Made by a program: the position numbers and the translations under genes. Source: CAZYXZ01 sp964651395 (GTDB lineage Bacteria > Actinomycetota > Actinomycetes > BP-191). Taken from it: a stretch of DNA of 54,689 nucleotides. This document shows positions 25,970-34,886 of the stretch, in pieces (positions within the stretch are counted from its first letter, which is position 1; every line of letters begins with the position of its first letter). A model generated the notes under the pieces. The model was given only the letters and a program-made list of their open reading frames with translations, searched no databases and had not been told where the DNA came from. The stretch covers positions 1 to 54,689 of the forward strand of contig CAZYXZ010000012.1 in NCBI GenBank assembly GCA_964651395.1. The letters run 5' to 3'.

Positions 25970-27104
25970 TGCGAACCTCCACCATTCCGATGCCGACCTT
26001 GGCCACGACACGCACCAAGGTCCCGTCCTCGGGCCCGACCAGCACGGCGCGGGCCGGGTAGCCGACGTGGGTGCCGTCCTCGTCCTGACCGAACAGCCGC
26101 ACCGCGCCGATGTCCGCCTGGGCGATGAGCTCGAGGCGCACCCCGTCCGGGACCAGCACGAGCAGATGCCCGATGCCGACGGAGGCGTCGACCGACCGGG
26201 GTGTGCTGCTGCCGCCCTGCATCACCAAGGTCGCCTCGCCGATGCCGAGGCGGAACACCTCGCTGTCACCGGCGTCGGCGACCCAGGTGCGGTCGCCGGT
26301 CCCACCGGTGATGGGCACGTTGACCAGTGACACCGGGATCAGCGCGAGCGACAGCGGTACGGCGATCACGATCAGCCAGCGGGCGCGTCCGTACAGGACG
26401 CCGACCAGGAGGCCGCCGGCCAGGACCAGCAGCGCCGCGGCGAGGATCCGCTCGGCACTCAGCCCGTCGGCGCCGGACTGCCGCAGCGCGATGAGGAAGC
26501 CGGTCACCATCACGGCCACGCTCAATGTGACCAGGCCGAGCTTCGAGCGCTCGCGCTTCGGCCGGCGCAGCTTCGGGGGCGGCTGCCAGACCGGCTGCTG
26601 CTGCGTCGGCCAGTGCGCCGGCGGCACCGGGGGCACGGGCGGCACCGGCGACTCGGGTGTCACCGGAGGATTGCCGGCGACGAAAGGCGCGCCGGTGAAC
26701 GGGCCGTGCTCCCGGCGTACCAGGTACACGACCAGTCCGGCGATGACCAGAGCGGGGAAGGCGCCGTGGCCGTGGTCCAGGGCGCTGAACAGGATGATCA
26801 GCGCGATGCCGGCGCCGGCGATCCACCAGATGCGGCTGTCGCGGTGACGGTGCAGGAAGCGCTCGGCCGCCGACTCCGGCTCGCCGTCCTCCGGGATCAG
26901 CAGCCAGCCGGCGATGTAGAGCGCGACGCCGAGGCCGCCGAAGATGGTCAGCACGGCGAGGGTGACCCGGTAGATGACTGGGTCGACGTTCGTGTACCGC
27001 CCGAGGGCGGCGCACACGCCGGCGACCACGCGGTCGTCGCGGGTGCGGGCGAGGCGGGGGGACTGCGTGCCCTCGCTGGGCGGGGGAGCCATGGTCTCTG
27101 TCAT
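25962..27104 (-). CDS. PspC-domain membrane protein with C-terminal beta-sheet domain
   Basis: A 380-residue protein. Residues 15-75 form a PspC domain (DDRVVAGVCAALGRY, ALYIAGWLLIPEDG), followed by more membrane segments, a Pro-rich linker (PPVTPESPVPPVPPVPPA) and a C-terminal beta-rich part with repeating strands (EATLVMQGG, VGIGHLLVLVPDGV) like the ToastRack domains linked to PspC in envelope-stress systems. It is divergent from a histidine kinase that also begins with PspC, so the two probably sense the same membrane signal. Start chosen at the ATG 27104 near the motif; upstream sequence is not protein-like. Confidence 0.85.
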   Translation of the reverse strand: MTETMAPPPSEGTQSPRLARTRDDRVVAGVCAALGRYTNVDPVIYRVTLAVLTIFGGLGVALYIAGWLLIPEDGEPESAAERFLHRHRDSRIWWIAGAGIALIILFSALDHGHGAFPALVIAGLVVYLVRREHGPFTGAPFVAGNPPVTPESPVPPVPPVPPAHWPTQQQPVWQPPPKLRRPKRERSKLGLVTLSVAVMVTGFLIALRQSGADGLSAERILAAALLVLAGGLLVGVLYGRARWLIVIAVPLSLALIPVSLVNVPITGGTGDRTWVADAGDSEVFRLGIGEATLVMQGGSSTPRSVDASVGIGHLLVLVPDGVRLELIAQADIGAVRLFGQDEDGTHVGYPARAVLVGPEDGTLVRVVAKVGIGMVEVRNA

Positions 27105-27225
27105 GGCGTTCACGATGGCCGCAGTACGCCGGACGCACATCCGGGACCGACCCTGAGCCGACCCGGAGATTCCCGGGGGCCGATGCCGGAGGCGGGCCGG
27201 GGTCGCCGCGTGTGATCCTGGGCCT

Positions 27226-28416
27226 GTGAAGGCGGCGACCCCGGACACCCAGGCACCGCACCGCCGGCTCTACCGCGCCCGCGACGGCCGGCAGCTGGCC
27301 GGTGTGGCCAGCGGTCTGGCCGAGCACCTCGGCCTGTCCGTCACCCTCGTGCGCGTCGCCTTCGCCCTGATGACGGTGGCCGGCGGCATGGGCCTGCTCC
27401 TCTACATCGCGTTCTGGGTCGTCGTGCCGGACGCCGCCGCGCCCGACAGCGACGAGCCGGCGAACCGCTGGGCGCAGGCCGGGCAGATCGGCGCCCTCTT
27501 CCTGCTCGGCTGCGGTGCCCTGCTGCTGCTGCAGGAGCTCGGCCTCGACCCCGGCGACAGCGGGCTGCTGCCGCTGGCCGCGGCCCTGGTCGGCGTCGCC
27601 ATCGTCTGGCGGCAGGCCGACCCGGAGCAGCGGGCCCGCTGGCGCGCGACCGCCGCCGGCCGGCGCGGTGTCGTCGTGCGCGTACTCGTCGGAACGGGTC
27701 TGCTCCTCGGCGGCCTGGTCGGATTCCTCGCCACGCGCGGCTCGCTGCGGCAGGCGCGGGAGGGGCTGCTGTCCACGGTCGTCGTGGTGGGGGGGCTCGC
27801 GGTGCTGTCCGGTCCCTGGTGGTTCCGGCTGACCACCGACCTGCGCGCGGAACGGCACGAGCGGATCCGCTCGCAGGAGCGCGCCGAGGTCGCGGCGCAC
27901 GTGCACGACTCCGTACTCCAGACCCTCGCGCTCATCCGGAAGGCCGCCGACGACCCGCGAGAGGTGCAGCGGCTCGCCCGCAGCCAGGAGCGTGACCTGC
28001 GCAGCTGGCTCTACGAGCCGGCCGCCGGTACGACGACCCTCGCCCGCGCGCTCGAACGCGCGGCCGCCGAGGTCGAGGAGTCGCACGGCGCGACTGTCGA
28101 CGTGGTCGTGGTCGGCGACTGCCCGACCGGCGACGCGGTGACCGCCGTCATCGCGGCCGCGCGCGAGGCGATGGTCAACGCCGCGCAGCACTCCGGCGCG
28201 CCGAGCGTCGCGGTCTACGCCGAGGTCGAGCCGGAGAAGCTCACCGTCTTCGTCCGCGACCGGGGCAAGGGCTTCGACCCGAAGCGGCGGCCGAAGGGCC
28301 GGTTCGGGCTGGCCGAGTCGGTCATCGGCCGCATGGAGCGCCACGGCGGCACCGCGGCGGTGCGCAGCACCAAGGGCGAGGGCACCGAGATCGAGCTGGT
28401 GCTGCCCCGTGCCTGA
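27226..28416 (+). CDS. PspC-domain sensor histidine kinase
   Basis: A 396-residue kinase: N-terminal PspC (RLYRARDGRQLAGVASGLAE), four further membrane helices, then HisKA_3-like phosphoacceptor His in AAHVHDSVLQTL and an HATPase with N box REAMVNAAQHSG and G boxes DRGKGFD and GRFGLAESVIGRM. It phosphorylates the response regulator encoded by the overlapping next gene. GTG start at 27226, 121 bases from the divergent PspC gene. LiaS/PspC-type envelope stress sensing is inferred. Confidence 0.9.
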   Translation: MKAATPDTQAPHRRLYRARDGRQLAGVASGLAEHLGLSVTLVRVAFALMTVAGGMGLLLYIAFWVVVPDAAAPDSDEPANRWAQAGQIGALFLLGCGALLLLQELGLDPGDSGLLPLAAALVGVAIVWRQADPEQRARWRATAAGRRGVVVRVLVGTGLLLGGLVGFLATRGSLRQAREGLLSTVVVVGGLAVLSGPWWFRLTTDLRAERHERIRSQERAEVAAHVHDSVLQTLALIRKAADDPREVQRLARSQERDLRSWLYEPAAGTTTLARALERAAAEVEESHGATVDVVVVGDCPTGDAVTAVIAAAREAMVNAAQHSGAPSVAVYAEVEPEKLTVFVRDRGKGFDPKRRPKGRFGLAESVIGRMERHGGTAAVRSTKGEGTEIELVLPRA

Positions 28417-29062
28417 CACTCCGCGCGTCGTCCTCGTCGACGACCACCGCCTCTTCCGCTCCGGCGTCCGCGCGGAGCTCGGCGTGGAGGTCGACGTGGT
28501 CGGCGAGGCCGAGTCGGTGGCCGAGGCGGTCGCGGTGATCCGCGAGACGCAGCCCGACGTCGTACTGCTCGACGTGCACATGCCCGACGGCGGCGGGCGC
28601 GCGGTCATCGCCGCGCTCGCCGGCGAGCCGGTCACGCGCTTCCTCGCGCTGTCGGTCTCCGACGCCGCCGAGGACGTGATCGACGTCATCCGCGCCGGCG
28701 CGCGCGGCTACGTCACCAAGTCCATCTCCGGGCCCGAGCTCGCCGACGCGGTACGCCGGGTGGCCGGCGGCGACGTCGTCTTCTCGCCCCGGCTGGCCGG
28801 CTTCGTGCTCGACGCCTTCTCGGCAGGTGGGACGGCGCCCACCGACGACGAGGCCGCGAAGTCAGACCTAGACCGGCTCACGCAACGCGAGCGCGAGGTG
28901 CTGCGCCTGATCGCGCGCGGGTACGCGTACAAGGAAGTGGCGAAGGAGCTGTTCATCGGCGTGAAGACGGTCGAGACCCACGTCTCCTCGGTGCTGCGCA
29001 AGCTCCAGCTCTCCAACCGCCGCGAGTTGACCCGCTGGGCGGCCGACCGCCGCCTCACCTAG
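28409..29062 (+). CDS. NarL/FixJ-family response regulator
   Basis: A 217-residue regulator. Receiver domain begins VVLVDDHRLFRSG with phosphoacceptor Asp in VVLLDVHMPDGG; the C-terminal LuxR-type HTH is LTQREREVLRLIARG to VKTVETHVSSVLRKLQ. It overlaps the kinase gene by 8 bases. Its stop overlaps that of another NarL regulator in CTAG. Confidence 0.93.
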   Translation: MPDTPRVVLVDDHRLFRSGVRAELGVEVDVVGEAESVAEAVAVIRETQPDVVLLDVHMPDGGGRAVIAALAGEPVTRFLALSVSDAAEDVIDVIRAGARGYVTKSISGPELADAVRRVAGGDVVFSPRLAGFVLDAFSAGGTAPTDDEAAKSDLDRLTQREREVLRLIARGYAYKEVAKELFIGVKTVETHVSSVLRKLQLSNRRELTRWAADRRLT

Positions 29063-29718
29063 CCCTGCAGGAATGCGAGCACGGCTGCGACCCGGCGATG
29101 CATGGACGTGTCCTCGCTCGAGTAGCCGAGCTTGGCCAGGATCGAGCTCACATGCTTCTCCACTGCCGACTCCGAGAGCACCAGCTCTCCCGCAATGCCC
29201 GCGTTGCTCTTGCCCTGCGCCATGGCGTGCAGCACGTCGAGCTCGCGTGGCGTGAGGTCATCAAGGCCAGACCGCTCGCGACGGGTACGCCGTCGGACCA
29301 GCGCGTCGACCACGCGGGCGTCGATGGCCGACCGGCCGGCGCAGACCTCCCGCAGGGCTCGCAGCAGCTCGTCGATCTCGCCGACCCGGTCCTTGAGCAG
29401 GTAGGCGAGGCCCTCGGTGCCGTTCTTCAGCAGCTCGAACGCATAGGCCTCGTCGGCATGCTGAGACAGCACGACCACGCCGACGGTGGGGTGCTCGGCG
29501 CGGATGCGGTGCGCGGCGTCGATGCCTTCCATGTGGTGGTTCGGCGGCATGCGGATGTCGGTGATCACGGCGTCCGGCAGCAGTGCCGCCACCCGGGCGC
29601 AGAGCTCCTCCGCGTTCTCGACCGCGTCGACGACCTCGACCTCGCCGGAGTCCTCGAGCAGGCGCCGGACACCCTCGCGCACGAGGTAGTGGTCTTCGGC
29701 AATGACCACCCGGATCAT
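29059..29718 (-). CDS. NarL/FixJ-family response regulator (second system)
   Basis: A 219-residue regulator: receiver with IAEDHYLVREGV and Asp in AVITDIRMPP, LuxR HTH with LTPRELDVLHAMAQG and SESAVEKHVSSILAKL. Its ATG overlaps the stop of the kinase gene upstream (ATGA), so it is the output of that kinase. It is convergent with the PspC-linked regulator. Confidence 0.93.
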   Translation of the reverse strand: MIRVVIAEDHYLVREGVRRLLEDSGEVEVVDAVENAEELCARVAALLPDAVITDIRMPPNHHMEGIDAAHRIRAEHPTVGVVVLSQHADEAYAFELLKNGTEGLAYLLKDRVGEIDELLRALREVCAGRSAIDARVVDALVRRRTRRERSGLDDLTPRELDVLHAMAQGKSNAGIAGELVLSESAVEKHVSSILAKLGYSSEDTSMHRRVAAVLAFLQG

Positions 29719-31874
29719 CCCGGCACCGACGTTCCCGGGTCTGGGAGCACGAGACTGGCGGTGAGCCGGCTGCCCCGCCCGGGTGCCGCATCGACGGTGA
29801 GCCGGCCGCCGACCGCCTCGATCCGGTCGACCAAGCCGCGCAGCCCCGGTGTGGTGATCCCGTTGGCCGAGAACCCGATGCCGTCGTCGACCACGCTCAC
29901 CCGGAGCTCTCCGTCCTGACACGCGATCCCGACGCCCGCGGAGGTGGCGCGTGCATGCTTGAGCACGTTGGTCAGCGCCTCGCTGACGAAGAAGTAGGCA
30001 GCGCCCTCGACCTCGTCGCCGAAGCGACGACCGCGCAGCTCCGGCGAGCAGCTGACCGTCACGGGGATGGGCAGCCGGCCCGATCGCATCTCGGTCGCGG
30101 CGACCAGGCCGTGGTCGGAGAGCACCGTCGGATGGATGCCGGCGACCAGGTCGCGCAGGTCCTCGAGCACCTGCCGCACGTCGCCCTGCAGGTCCACGAG
30201 CGTGTCGTCGAGTGCACCGGGGTCGCGGCCGAGCTGGCTGCGGGCCAAGCCGATCCGCGCCATCAGAGCCACCAGCTCCTGCTGCGCACCGTCGTGCAGG
30301 TCCCGCTCGATGCGGCGGCGAGCCGACTCGTGCGCGGACACGATGCGGGCCCGGGACGCGTCCAGCTCGTCCAGCCGGTCATGCAGCTCCGCCGCCAGCC
30401 GGGCGTTGTGCACGGCGAGCCCGGCCTGCCGGGCCAGTGTCTCGAGCAACTCGCGATCCGCCGGCCGCGCGGCACGCCGAGCCCGCGGTCCGCACTCGAT
30501 CCAGCCGAGGTGCTCGCCGGCGTTGACCAGCGGTGCGGACAGCGCAGGTACGACGTCCGCTTCCGGTGCTGGGCCGGCACACTCCTCGACCCCGTCGTCC
30601 AGCCGGACCCGGCTCCACGTGGCCCCCAGACCTTCACGAGCTACGGCGGCGATCTCCGCGGCGAGCTCGCGCAGCTGCATCGTGTGCGCGAGGGTGCTGC
30701 CGAGGCGACGCATGAGCTCCTCGCCGCTGAGCGTCTCGCCATCGGCCCGCCGGGCTGCGCGACGGGCCAGCTGCCGGCGAGCCGGTTCCGCGAGGACGGT
30801 CACGGCGATGGTCAGCACGATGGTCAGCTGCACGCCGACCGTGGACGCGGCGCCACCGAGCGCGGCGGCGATCCCGGCGTAGAGCCCGACGACCGCGATC
30901 CAGAGCGGCACGTACACCAGGGAGCGGCGGCGGACACGGTCGACGTCGAACAGGTCGGGTCGCACGATGGCGACGGCGATCGACGCGGGTAGTGCGGTGA
31001 GGCCGAGAACGGCCCCGGCGTCGGCCACGCCCCCCAGGAGCAGCTCGAGCGACTTCAGCAGCTCGGCCGCGGGCGCGACAAGCACCAGAAGGAGACCGAA
31101 GACGGGCCAGCGCACCTGCAGCCTCGCCGCGGCGGGCAGCGATCGGTAGCGCAGGCGCACCAGGACTACGCCGATCACCGGGACCAGCGACAGGCAGGCT
31201 TGGTAGTACGCACTCAGTGCCACGCCGAGCGGCCGCAGGGCCGGCACGTACAGCGGGCTCATCAGGGCAGGCAGACCGTCCGGGGACCCAGGGTCGTTCC
31301 AGGCGAAGACCCAGGCCGGCCGCAACGTCTCGTGCGTCACGAGCAGCAGCAGCGGCAGGGCTACGGCCAGGACGGACCAGGCGACGACGATCCGGCGTAC
31401 GTACGGCCGGTGGTACGTGCCGTCCGGGAAGATCGTCAGCAGCGCCATCATCGCCGCCTGCATCGCCAGACCGCAGACCTGCAGCGCGATGTTCGCCGGT
31501 CCGAGCCACGAGCTTTCGGCATGTGCAGGGAGCGCGTCGGCGAGCAGGACGCTCGACCCGATCCAGACCGTCGCCCAGAGCCCGAAGAGCAGCAGACGGC
31601 GGGCCGCGACGTCGTCCGGCCGCGCCCGGAACGCGACCAGCCCGGCGACGTACGCACCGACGAACGGCAGGCTCCAGGCCATTCCCGCGGGATCGAGGTC
31701 GAACGACCGGCCGAACGTCCAGAGCGTCCCGGCGGCGCAGACCGCTCCGAGCACGGCGAGAACGCGGGTTACCGCACGCGAGGGGAACGTCGCCGTCACA
31801 GCGGTGATCGTGACCTGCCGCCCGCGGCTGCGTCGAGGGCGCCAGCCTCCGGGTGGGGGTGCGGACAGCCTCAC
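29715..31874 (-). CDS. Membrane sensor histidine kinase with GAF-like domain
   Basis: A kinase of up to 719 residues. About ten hydrophobic helices fill residues 30-340; a GAF-like segment follows (ATWSRVRLDDG to LGWIECGP), then a coiled stretch with LETLARQAGLAVHNARL, the HisKA_3 His in RRIERDLHDGAQQELVAL, and an HATPase with SEALTNVLKHA and DDGIGF. The start is uncertain: GTG 31874 is the most upstream, but the first 25 residues (PPPGGWRPRRSRGRQ) look non-conserved and GTG 31799 is an alternative. Signal unknown. Confidence 0.85.
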   Translation of the reverse strand: MRLSAPPPGGWRPRRSRGRQVTITAVTATFPSRAVTRVLAVLGAVCAAGTLWTFGRSFDLDPAGMAWSLPFVGAYVAGLVAFRARPDDVAARRLLLFGLWATVWIGSSVLLADALPAHAESSWLGPANIALQVCGLAMQAAMMALLTIFPDGTYHRPYVRRIVVAWSVLAVALPLLLLVTHETLRPAWVFAWNDPGSPDGLPALMSPLYVPALRPLGVALSAYYQACLSLVPVIGVVLVRLRYRSLPAAARLQVRWPVFGLLLVLVAPAAELLKSLELLLGGVADAGAVLGLTALPASIAVAIVRPDLFDVDRVRRRSLVYVPLWIAVVGLYAGIAAALGGAASTVGVQLTIVLTIAVTVLAEPARRQLARRAARRADGETLSGEELMRRLGSTLAHTMQLRELAAEIAAVAREGLGATWSRVRLDDGVEECAGPAPEADVVPALSAPLVNAGEHLGWIECGPRARRAARPADRELLETLARQAGLAVHNARLAAELHDRLDELDASRARIVSAHESARRRIERDLHDGAQQELVALMARIGLARSQLGRDPGALDDTLVDLQGDVRQVLEDLRDLVAGIHPTVLSDHGLVAATEMRSGRLPIPVTVSCSPELRGRRFGDEVEGAAYFFVSEALTNVLKHARATSAGVGIACQDGELRVSVVDDGIGFSANGITTPGLRGLVDRIEAVGGRLTVDAAPGRGSRLTASLVLPDPGTSVPG

Positions 31875-31994
31875 CCAGGGCTGCGGTGTCGATCGCGGAA
31901 CTCGGTGACCAGCCGCGTTCTGGCCGCACCCGCCGCTCCCTAACGTCGACTCATCGGCCGCGGAGCTGCGGCCACCGACGTTCAGGGGGCTGAG

Positions 31995-32588
31995 ATGGAC
32001 ACTGGTGCGCAGCAGGAGAATGTGGCTCGGCAGGCAGCGCTTGTGGGCGGCAGCGGGATCGTGGCGTTTCTCGCGTTCGCGGCGGCTACCGGACTGCCCG
32101 GCAACGCGAGGAGCTTCGTCGTACTGGGTGCGCTGCGGGTTGTGCTGTTCGCGGCGCTACTTGCCTACGTGGTGCATTCCGGTACGTCGTCGCGCCTCGG
32201 CCGTGTCGGCCTCGGGTTCGTCGCCGTTACCACGGTCAGCTATCTGGTTGGCGGCATCGGCGCTGCAGTCACCGACGGATGGTCGCTCGACGTGCTGACC
32301 GAAGAGAACACGACGTACACGCCGTGGTACGCCTACGTCCTCGGCGCGAGCTTCCTGGTCTACGCCGTCGGGACTCTGCTCGTCGGCCTTGCCACGCGCC
32401 GCGCCCGGCCCGGCCCGGCCCGGGCGCTGATGGCGGCCGGACTGGTCGCGCCCTTCGCCATCGGCGTCAGCGAGTCAGTCGGCCACGTGGCCGGCCACAC
32501 TCTTCTCCTCGCCCCGTGGCTGGTCTTCACCGCGCTCGTCGCCGCACCCGGGCGTCGGCTTGCGCACGCCCCGAGCCGTGCCGGGTAG
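31995..32588 (+). CDS. Six-helix integral membrane protein
   Basis: A 197-residue hydrophobic protein with about six membrane segments and only short loops. No family recognised. The ATG at 31995 has GGGGGCTGAG upstream. It is divergent from the histidine kinase across 120 bases that probably hold both promoters. Confidence 0.75.
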   Translation: MDTGAQQENVARQAALVGGSGIVAFLAFAAATGLPGNARSFVVLGALRVVLFAALLAYVVHSGTSSRLGRVGLGFVAVTTVSYLVGGIGAAVTDGWSLDVLTEENTTYTPWYAYVLGASFLVYAVGTLLVGLATRRARPGPARALMAAGLVAPFAIGVSESVGHVAGHTLLLAPWLVFTALVAAPGRRLAHAPSRAG

Positions 32589-32597
32589 AAGCGGGAC

Positions 32598-32763
32598 ATG
32601 GCCAAGCTCATCTAGGCGGCGATCGGCTCCCGGTCGCCTACTCCCCGACGCTCGAGCAGACGACGACGGCGCGCACGCGGCTCGAGCGCGTCTTCGATTC
32701 CGACGCCGGTGGACCAGCACCGCTTCGACAGCGGCGTCGTCTACCCGTGCTACCGGTGTGGCT
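32598..32763 (+). pseudogene. Remnant of a dihydrofolate-reductase (RibD C-terminal) family gene
   Basis: Three fragments in family order are left. ATG 32598 starts MAKLI, then TAG at 32613 replaces the Tyr of the usual MAKLIYAAIGSLDG, and AAIGS follows. At about 32639-32705 another frame reads YSPTLEQTTTARTRLERVFD, like the mid-protein KVVYSRTLE...TARTR.ERDFD. At about 32712-32755 DQHRFDSGVVYPCYR resembles the C-terminal strand. Roughly two thirds of the gene is deleted. The end overlaps the rsgA stop. Confidence 0.7.
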
Positions 32764-33802
32764 GGTGGCGGATCGTCCGGTAGAAGGTCTTCGCCTCGCG
32801 GCGCGCCTGTGCCCGTAGCCGGGCGTCCTTGCGCAGCGCGACGGAGCGCAGCTCCTTCTGCAGGTGGCGGTAGCTGTCCAGCCGTCGCGACTCGAGCCGG
32901 CCCTCCTCGATCGCCTCCAGTACGGCGCACCCCGGCTCGGACGCGTGAGCGCAGTCGTGGAAGCGGCACGCCGCCGCCAGCTCCTCGACGTCGGCGAAGG
33001 TCTTGTCGAGCCCGTCCTCCGCCCCCCACAGCCCGATGCCGCGCAGCCCCGGCGTGTCGATGAGTACGCCGCCACCAGGCAGCACGCGCAGCTCGCGGTG
33101 GGTCGTGGTGTGCCGACCCTTGCCGTCACCGCGGATCGCCTGCGTGCCCATCGCGGGGATGCCGAGCAGCCGGTTCACGAGCGTCGACTTCCCGACGCCC
33201 GACTGGCCTAGAAACACCACGGTCGACGACCCGCCGACGTACGCCGACAGCGCGTCGACGCCCTCGCCGGTCACCGCCGACATCGCGTGCACCGGTACGC
33301 CGAGCGCGCACGACTCGACCGCCTCCACAGCGGCCTCGACGTCACGGCAGGTGTCGCTCTTCGTCAGCACCACGACCGGCGCGGCGCCGCTCTCCCAGGC
33401 GAGGGCGAGGAAGCGCTCCAGCCGGCGCAGGTTGGGCCAGGTGTTGAGCGCGACGACGAGGAAGCAGGTGTCGACGTTCGCGGCGAGCACCTGCTCGACG
33501 GTCGAGTTGCCGGTGTCGTGCCGTGTGAACGCCGTACGCCGGGGCAGCAGACCGGCCAGGCGCGGCGGGTCGAGTGAGACGTCGACGCCGACCCAGTCGC
33601 CGACGGCCGGCGTGCCGCCGGCTCGGCCATCGGCCGACGAGCCGGCAGCATGCGCGAGCACCTCACCGGAGTCGGTGAGCACGAGCGAGGCGCCCCGGCC
33701 GGGCCGGGACACGCGGCCGGGGACGACCCCGGGTCGGGCGAGTGACGAGGCGAAGGCATCGGCGAAGGAGTCGTCCCAGCCGAGGCCGGACAGTGCGATC
33801 AA
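32750..33802 (-). CDS. rsgA: Ribosome small subunit-dependent GTPase A
   Basis: A circularly permuted GTPase of about 350 residues. Order of motifs is G4 TKSD, then G1 GQSGVGKST, then G3 DTPG, as in all RsgA; the C-terminal zinc site is CRFHDCAHASEPGC. It assists late 30S maturation. The start is uncertain: TTG 33802 has GGAAGG at proper distance and gives LIALSGLGWDDSFADAF, which fits the family; TTG 33841, overlapping the stop of a tiny upstream frame, would add 13 non-conserved residues. Confidence 0.88.
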   Translation of the reverse strand: MIALSGLGWDDSFADAFASSLARPGVVPGRVSRPGRGASLVLTDSGEVLAHAAGSSADGRAGGTPAVGDWVGVDVSLDPPRLAGLLPRRTAFTRHDTGNSTVEQVLAANVDTCFLVVALNTWPNLRRLERFLALAWESGAAPVVVLTKSDTCRDVEAAVEAVESCALGVPVHAMSAVTGEGVDALSAYVGGSSTVVFLGQSGVGKSTLVNRLLGIPAMGTQAIRGDGKGRHTTTHRELRVLPGGGVLIDTPGLRGIGLWGAEDGLDKTFADVEELAAACRFHDCAHASEPGCAVLEAIEEGRLESRRLDSYRHLQKELRSVALRKDARLRAQARREAKTFYRTIRHQPHR

Positions 33803-33837
33803 GGGTGGACCTTCCAGGCGGGGGCGCCCGGGGTCGC

Positions 33838-33894
33838 TCAACGAGCGGCGGGCACCAGGAGGAGGACGGACAGACAGCCGTCAACGACGCTCAT
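33838..33894 (-). CDS. Possible 18-residue leader peptide upstream of rsgA
   Basis: ATG 33894 is preceded by GAGAGGGAGGTG, one of the best ribosome sites here, and encodes a short hydrophobic peptide MSVVDGCLSVLLLVPAAR. The stop overlaps the alternative TTG start of rsgA as TTGA. It could be a translation-coupling or attenuation leader. Confidence 0.4.
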   Translation of the reverse strand: MSVVDGCLSVLLLVPAAR

Positions 33895-33928
33895 GTGTCC
33901 CACCTCCCTCTCCTCGCCGGCACGACAT

Positions 33929-33967
33929 GCCGAAGGCCACCCAGGGTACGCCCGGGTGGCCTTCGGC
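33929..33967 (-). terminator. Strong hairpin after the secreted repeat-protein gene
   Basis: GCCGAAGGCCACCC (33929-33942) and GGGTGGCCTTCGGC (33954-33967) pair perfectly over 14 bp, and the loop can add three G-C pairs. No T-tract. It lies 22 bases downstream of the stop at 33990. Confidence 0.75.
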
Positions 33968-33989
33968 CAAGCGAATTTCCGATGCGGCG

Positions 33990-34550
33990 CTAGAACGCCG
34001 GCGCGCTCGTGGGTCCGCCACCGGGCAGACCCGGCAGACCACCCGGCAGACCGCCCGGGAGCTCCGGCAGGCCGCCGGGCAGCTCGGGCAGGTCGAAGTC
34101 GGGGAGCTGGATGGCCGGGAGCTCGAGGGTCGGCCCCTCGATCGTGTCGTCCTCCGGGAACTCGGGGAGGACGAGGTCCGGGATCTGGGGGAGGTCCTCG
34201 ATGTCCGGGATCTCGATGTCCGGGAGCTCGATGCCCTCGGGCAGCTCGATGCGCGGGAGGCTGGCCACAGCGGGCTCCGACGGGGGCGAGCCAGGCAGCT
34301 CGAAGACGCCCTCGAGGTTGGTGAAGACGTCGGGGATCGTCGGGTCGACCTCGGCGTAGATGCTGCCTTCGTAGTGCTGGTCGAGCCGCGCGAAGATGTT
34401 GCCGGACTTGTCGTCGATCCCGGCGATGGCCTGGTAGCCGGACTCGTCGAGCTCGATGACGGGGGACGCGACGGCCTGCCCCGCCAGGTAGAGCGTGCCG
34501 GCGGTCGCCGAAGCGGCCAGGGCGGTCACGGTCAGGATTCTCTTGCGCAT
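33990..34550 (-). CDS. Secreted Leu/Pro/acidic repeat protein
   Basis: A 186-residue protein with a Sec signal (KRILTVTALAASATAGTLYL). The N-terminal third of the mature part is ordinary; the C-terminal 90 residues are a short-period repeat of the type x-L-P-x-[IL]-x (RIELPEGIELPDIEIPDIED, LELPAIQLPDFDLPELP) ending in Gly/Pro-rich GGLPELPGGLPGGLPGLPGG. It lacks a cell-wall anchor motif. No known family recognised. GAGGAGAG precedes the ATG at 34550. A mechanical or surface-coating role is only a guess. Confidence 0.75.
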   Translation of the reverse strand: MRKRILTVTALAASATAGTLYLAGQAVASPVIELDESGYQAIAGIDDKSGNIFARLDQHYEGSIYAEVDPTIPDVFTNLEGVFELPGSPPSEPAVASLPRIELPEGIELPDIEIPDIEDLPQIPDLVLPEFPEDDTIEGPTLELPAIQLPDFDLPELPGGLPELPGGLPGGLPGLPGGGPTSAPAF

Positions 34551-34886
34551 GCACTCTCCTCGAGTTTCGTACGTTCGGCGGACCCTATTGGTTTCGGGAC
34601 GTAAGTGCACGAACCGCTCCGGCCGTGTCCCCGTCGGCCGCCCCGACCCGCCTTGACCCTCCCCGACACGGCGACCTAGGTTGCGGTGAGTGAGTTGTTT
34701 CGTCCGCGTCACGCGGTGCACGGCATAGCGACATCCACGAACCGACGACCGTTCACACAACCCGGCGACTGACCGCCGCTGTACCAGCCACCGCCGGCTC
34801 GCCCGGCGGGCTCCGCCGTGACGCACGGCCGACTCACTGCGCTGCGCTGACACGCGTGCGCCCGGGTACGGCGGAGGGAGCGGTCG
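34551..34886. promoter_or_regulatory. 336-bp divergent region upstream of rny
   Basis: TTGACC (34653-34658), 18-base spacer and TAGGTT (34677-34682) form a plausible promoter for rny, which would leave a leader of about 200 bases. The leader has no clear riboswitch pattern. The minus-strand promoter of the secreted protein gene should lie around 34570-34650 but no strong hexamers are visible. No gene seen. Confidence 0.5.

Noticed and set aside
33929..33967. Member of the shared palindrome family
   Set aside because: It is a good hairpin but has no sequence in common with P1-P3 or the cassette ends; treated as an ordinary terminator.
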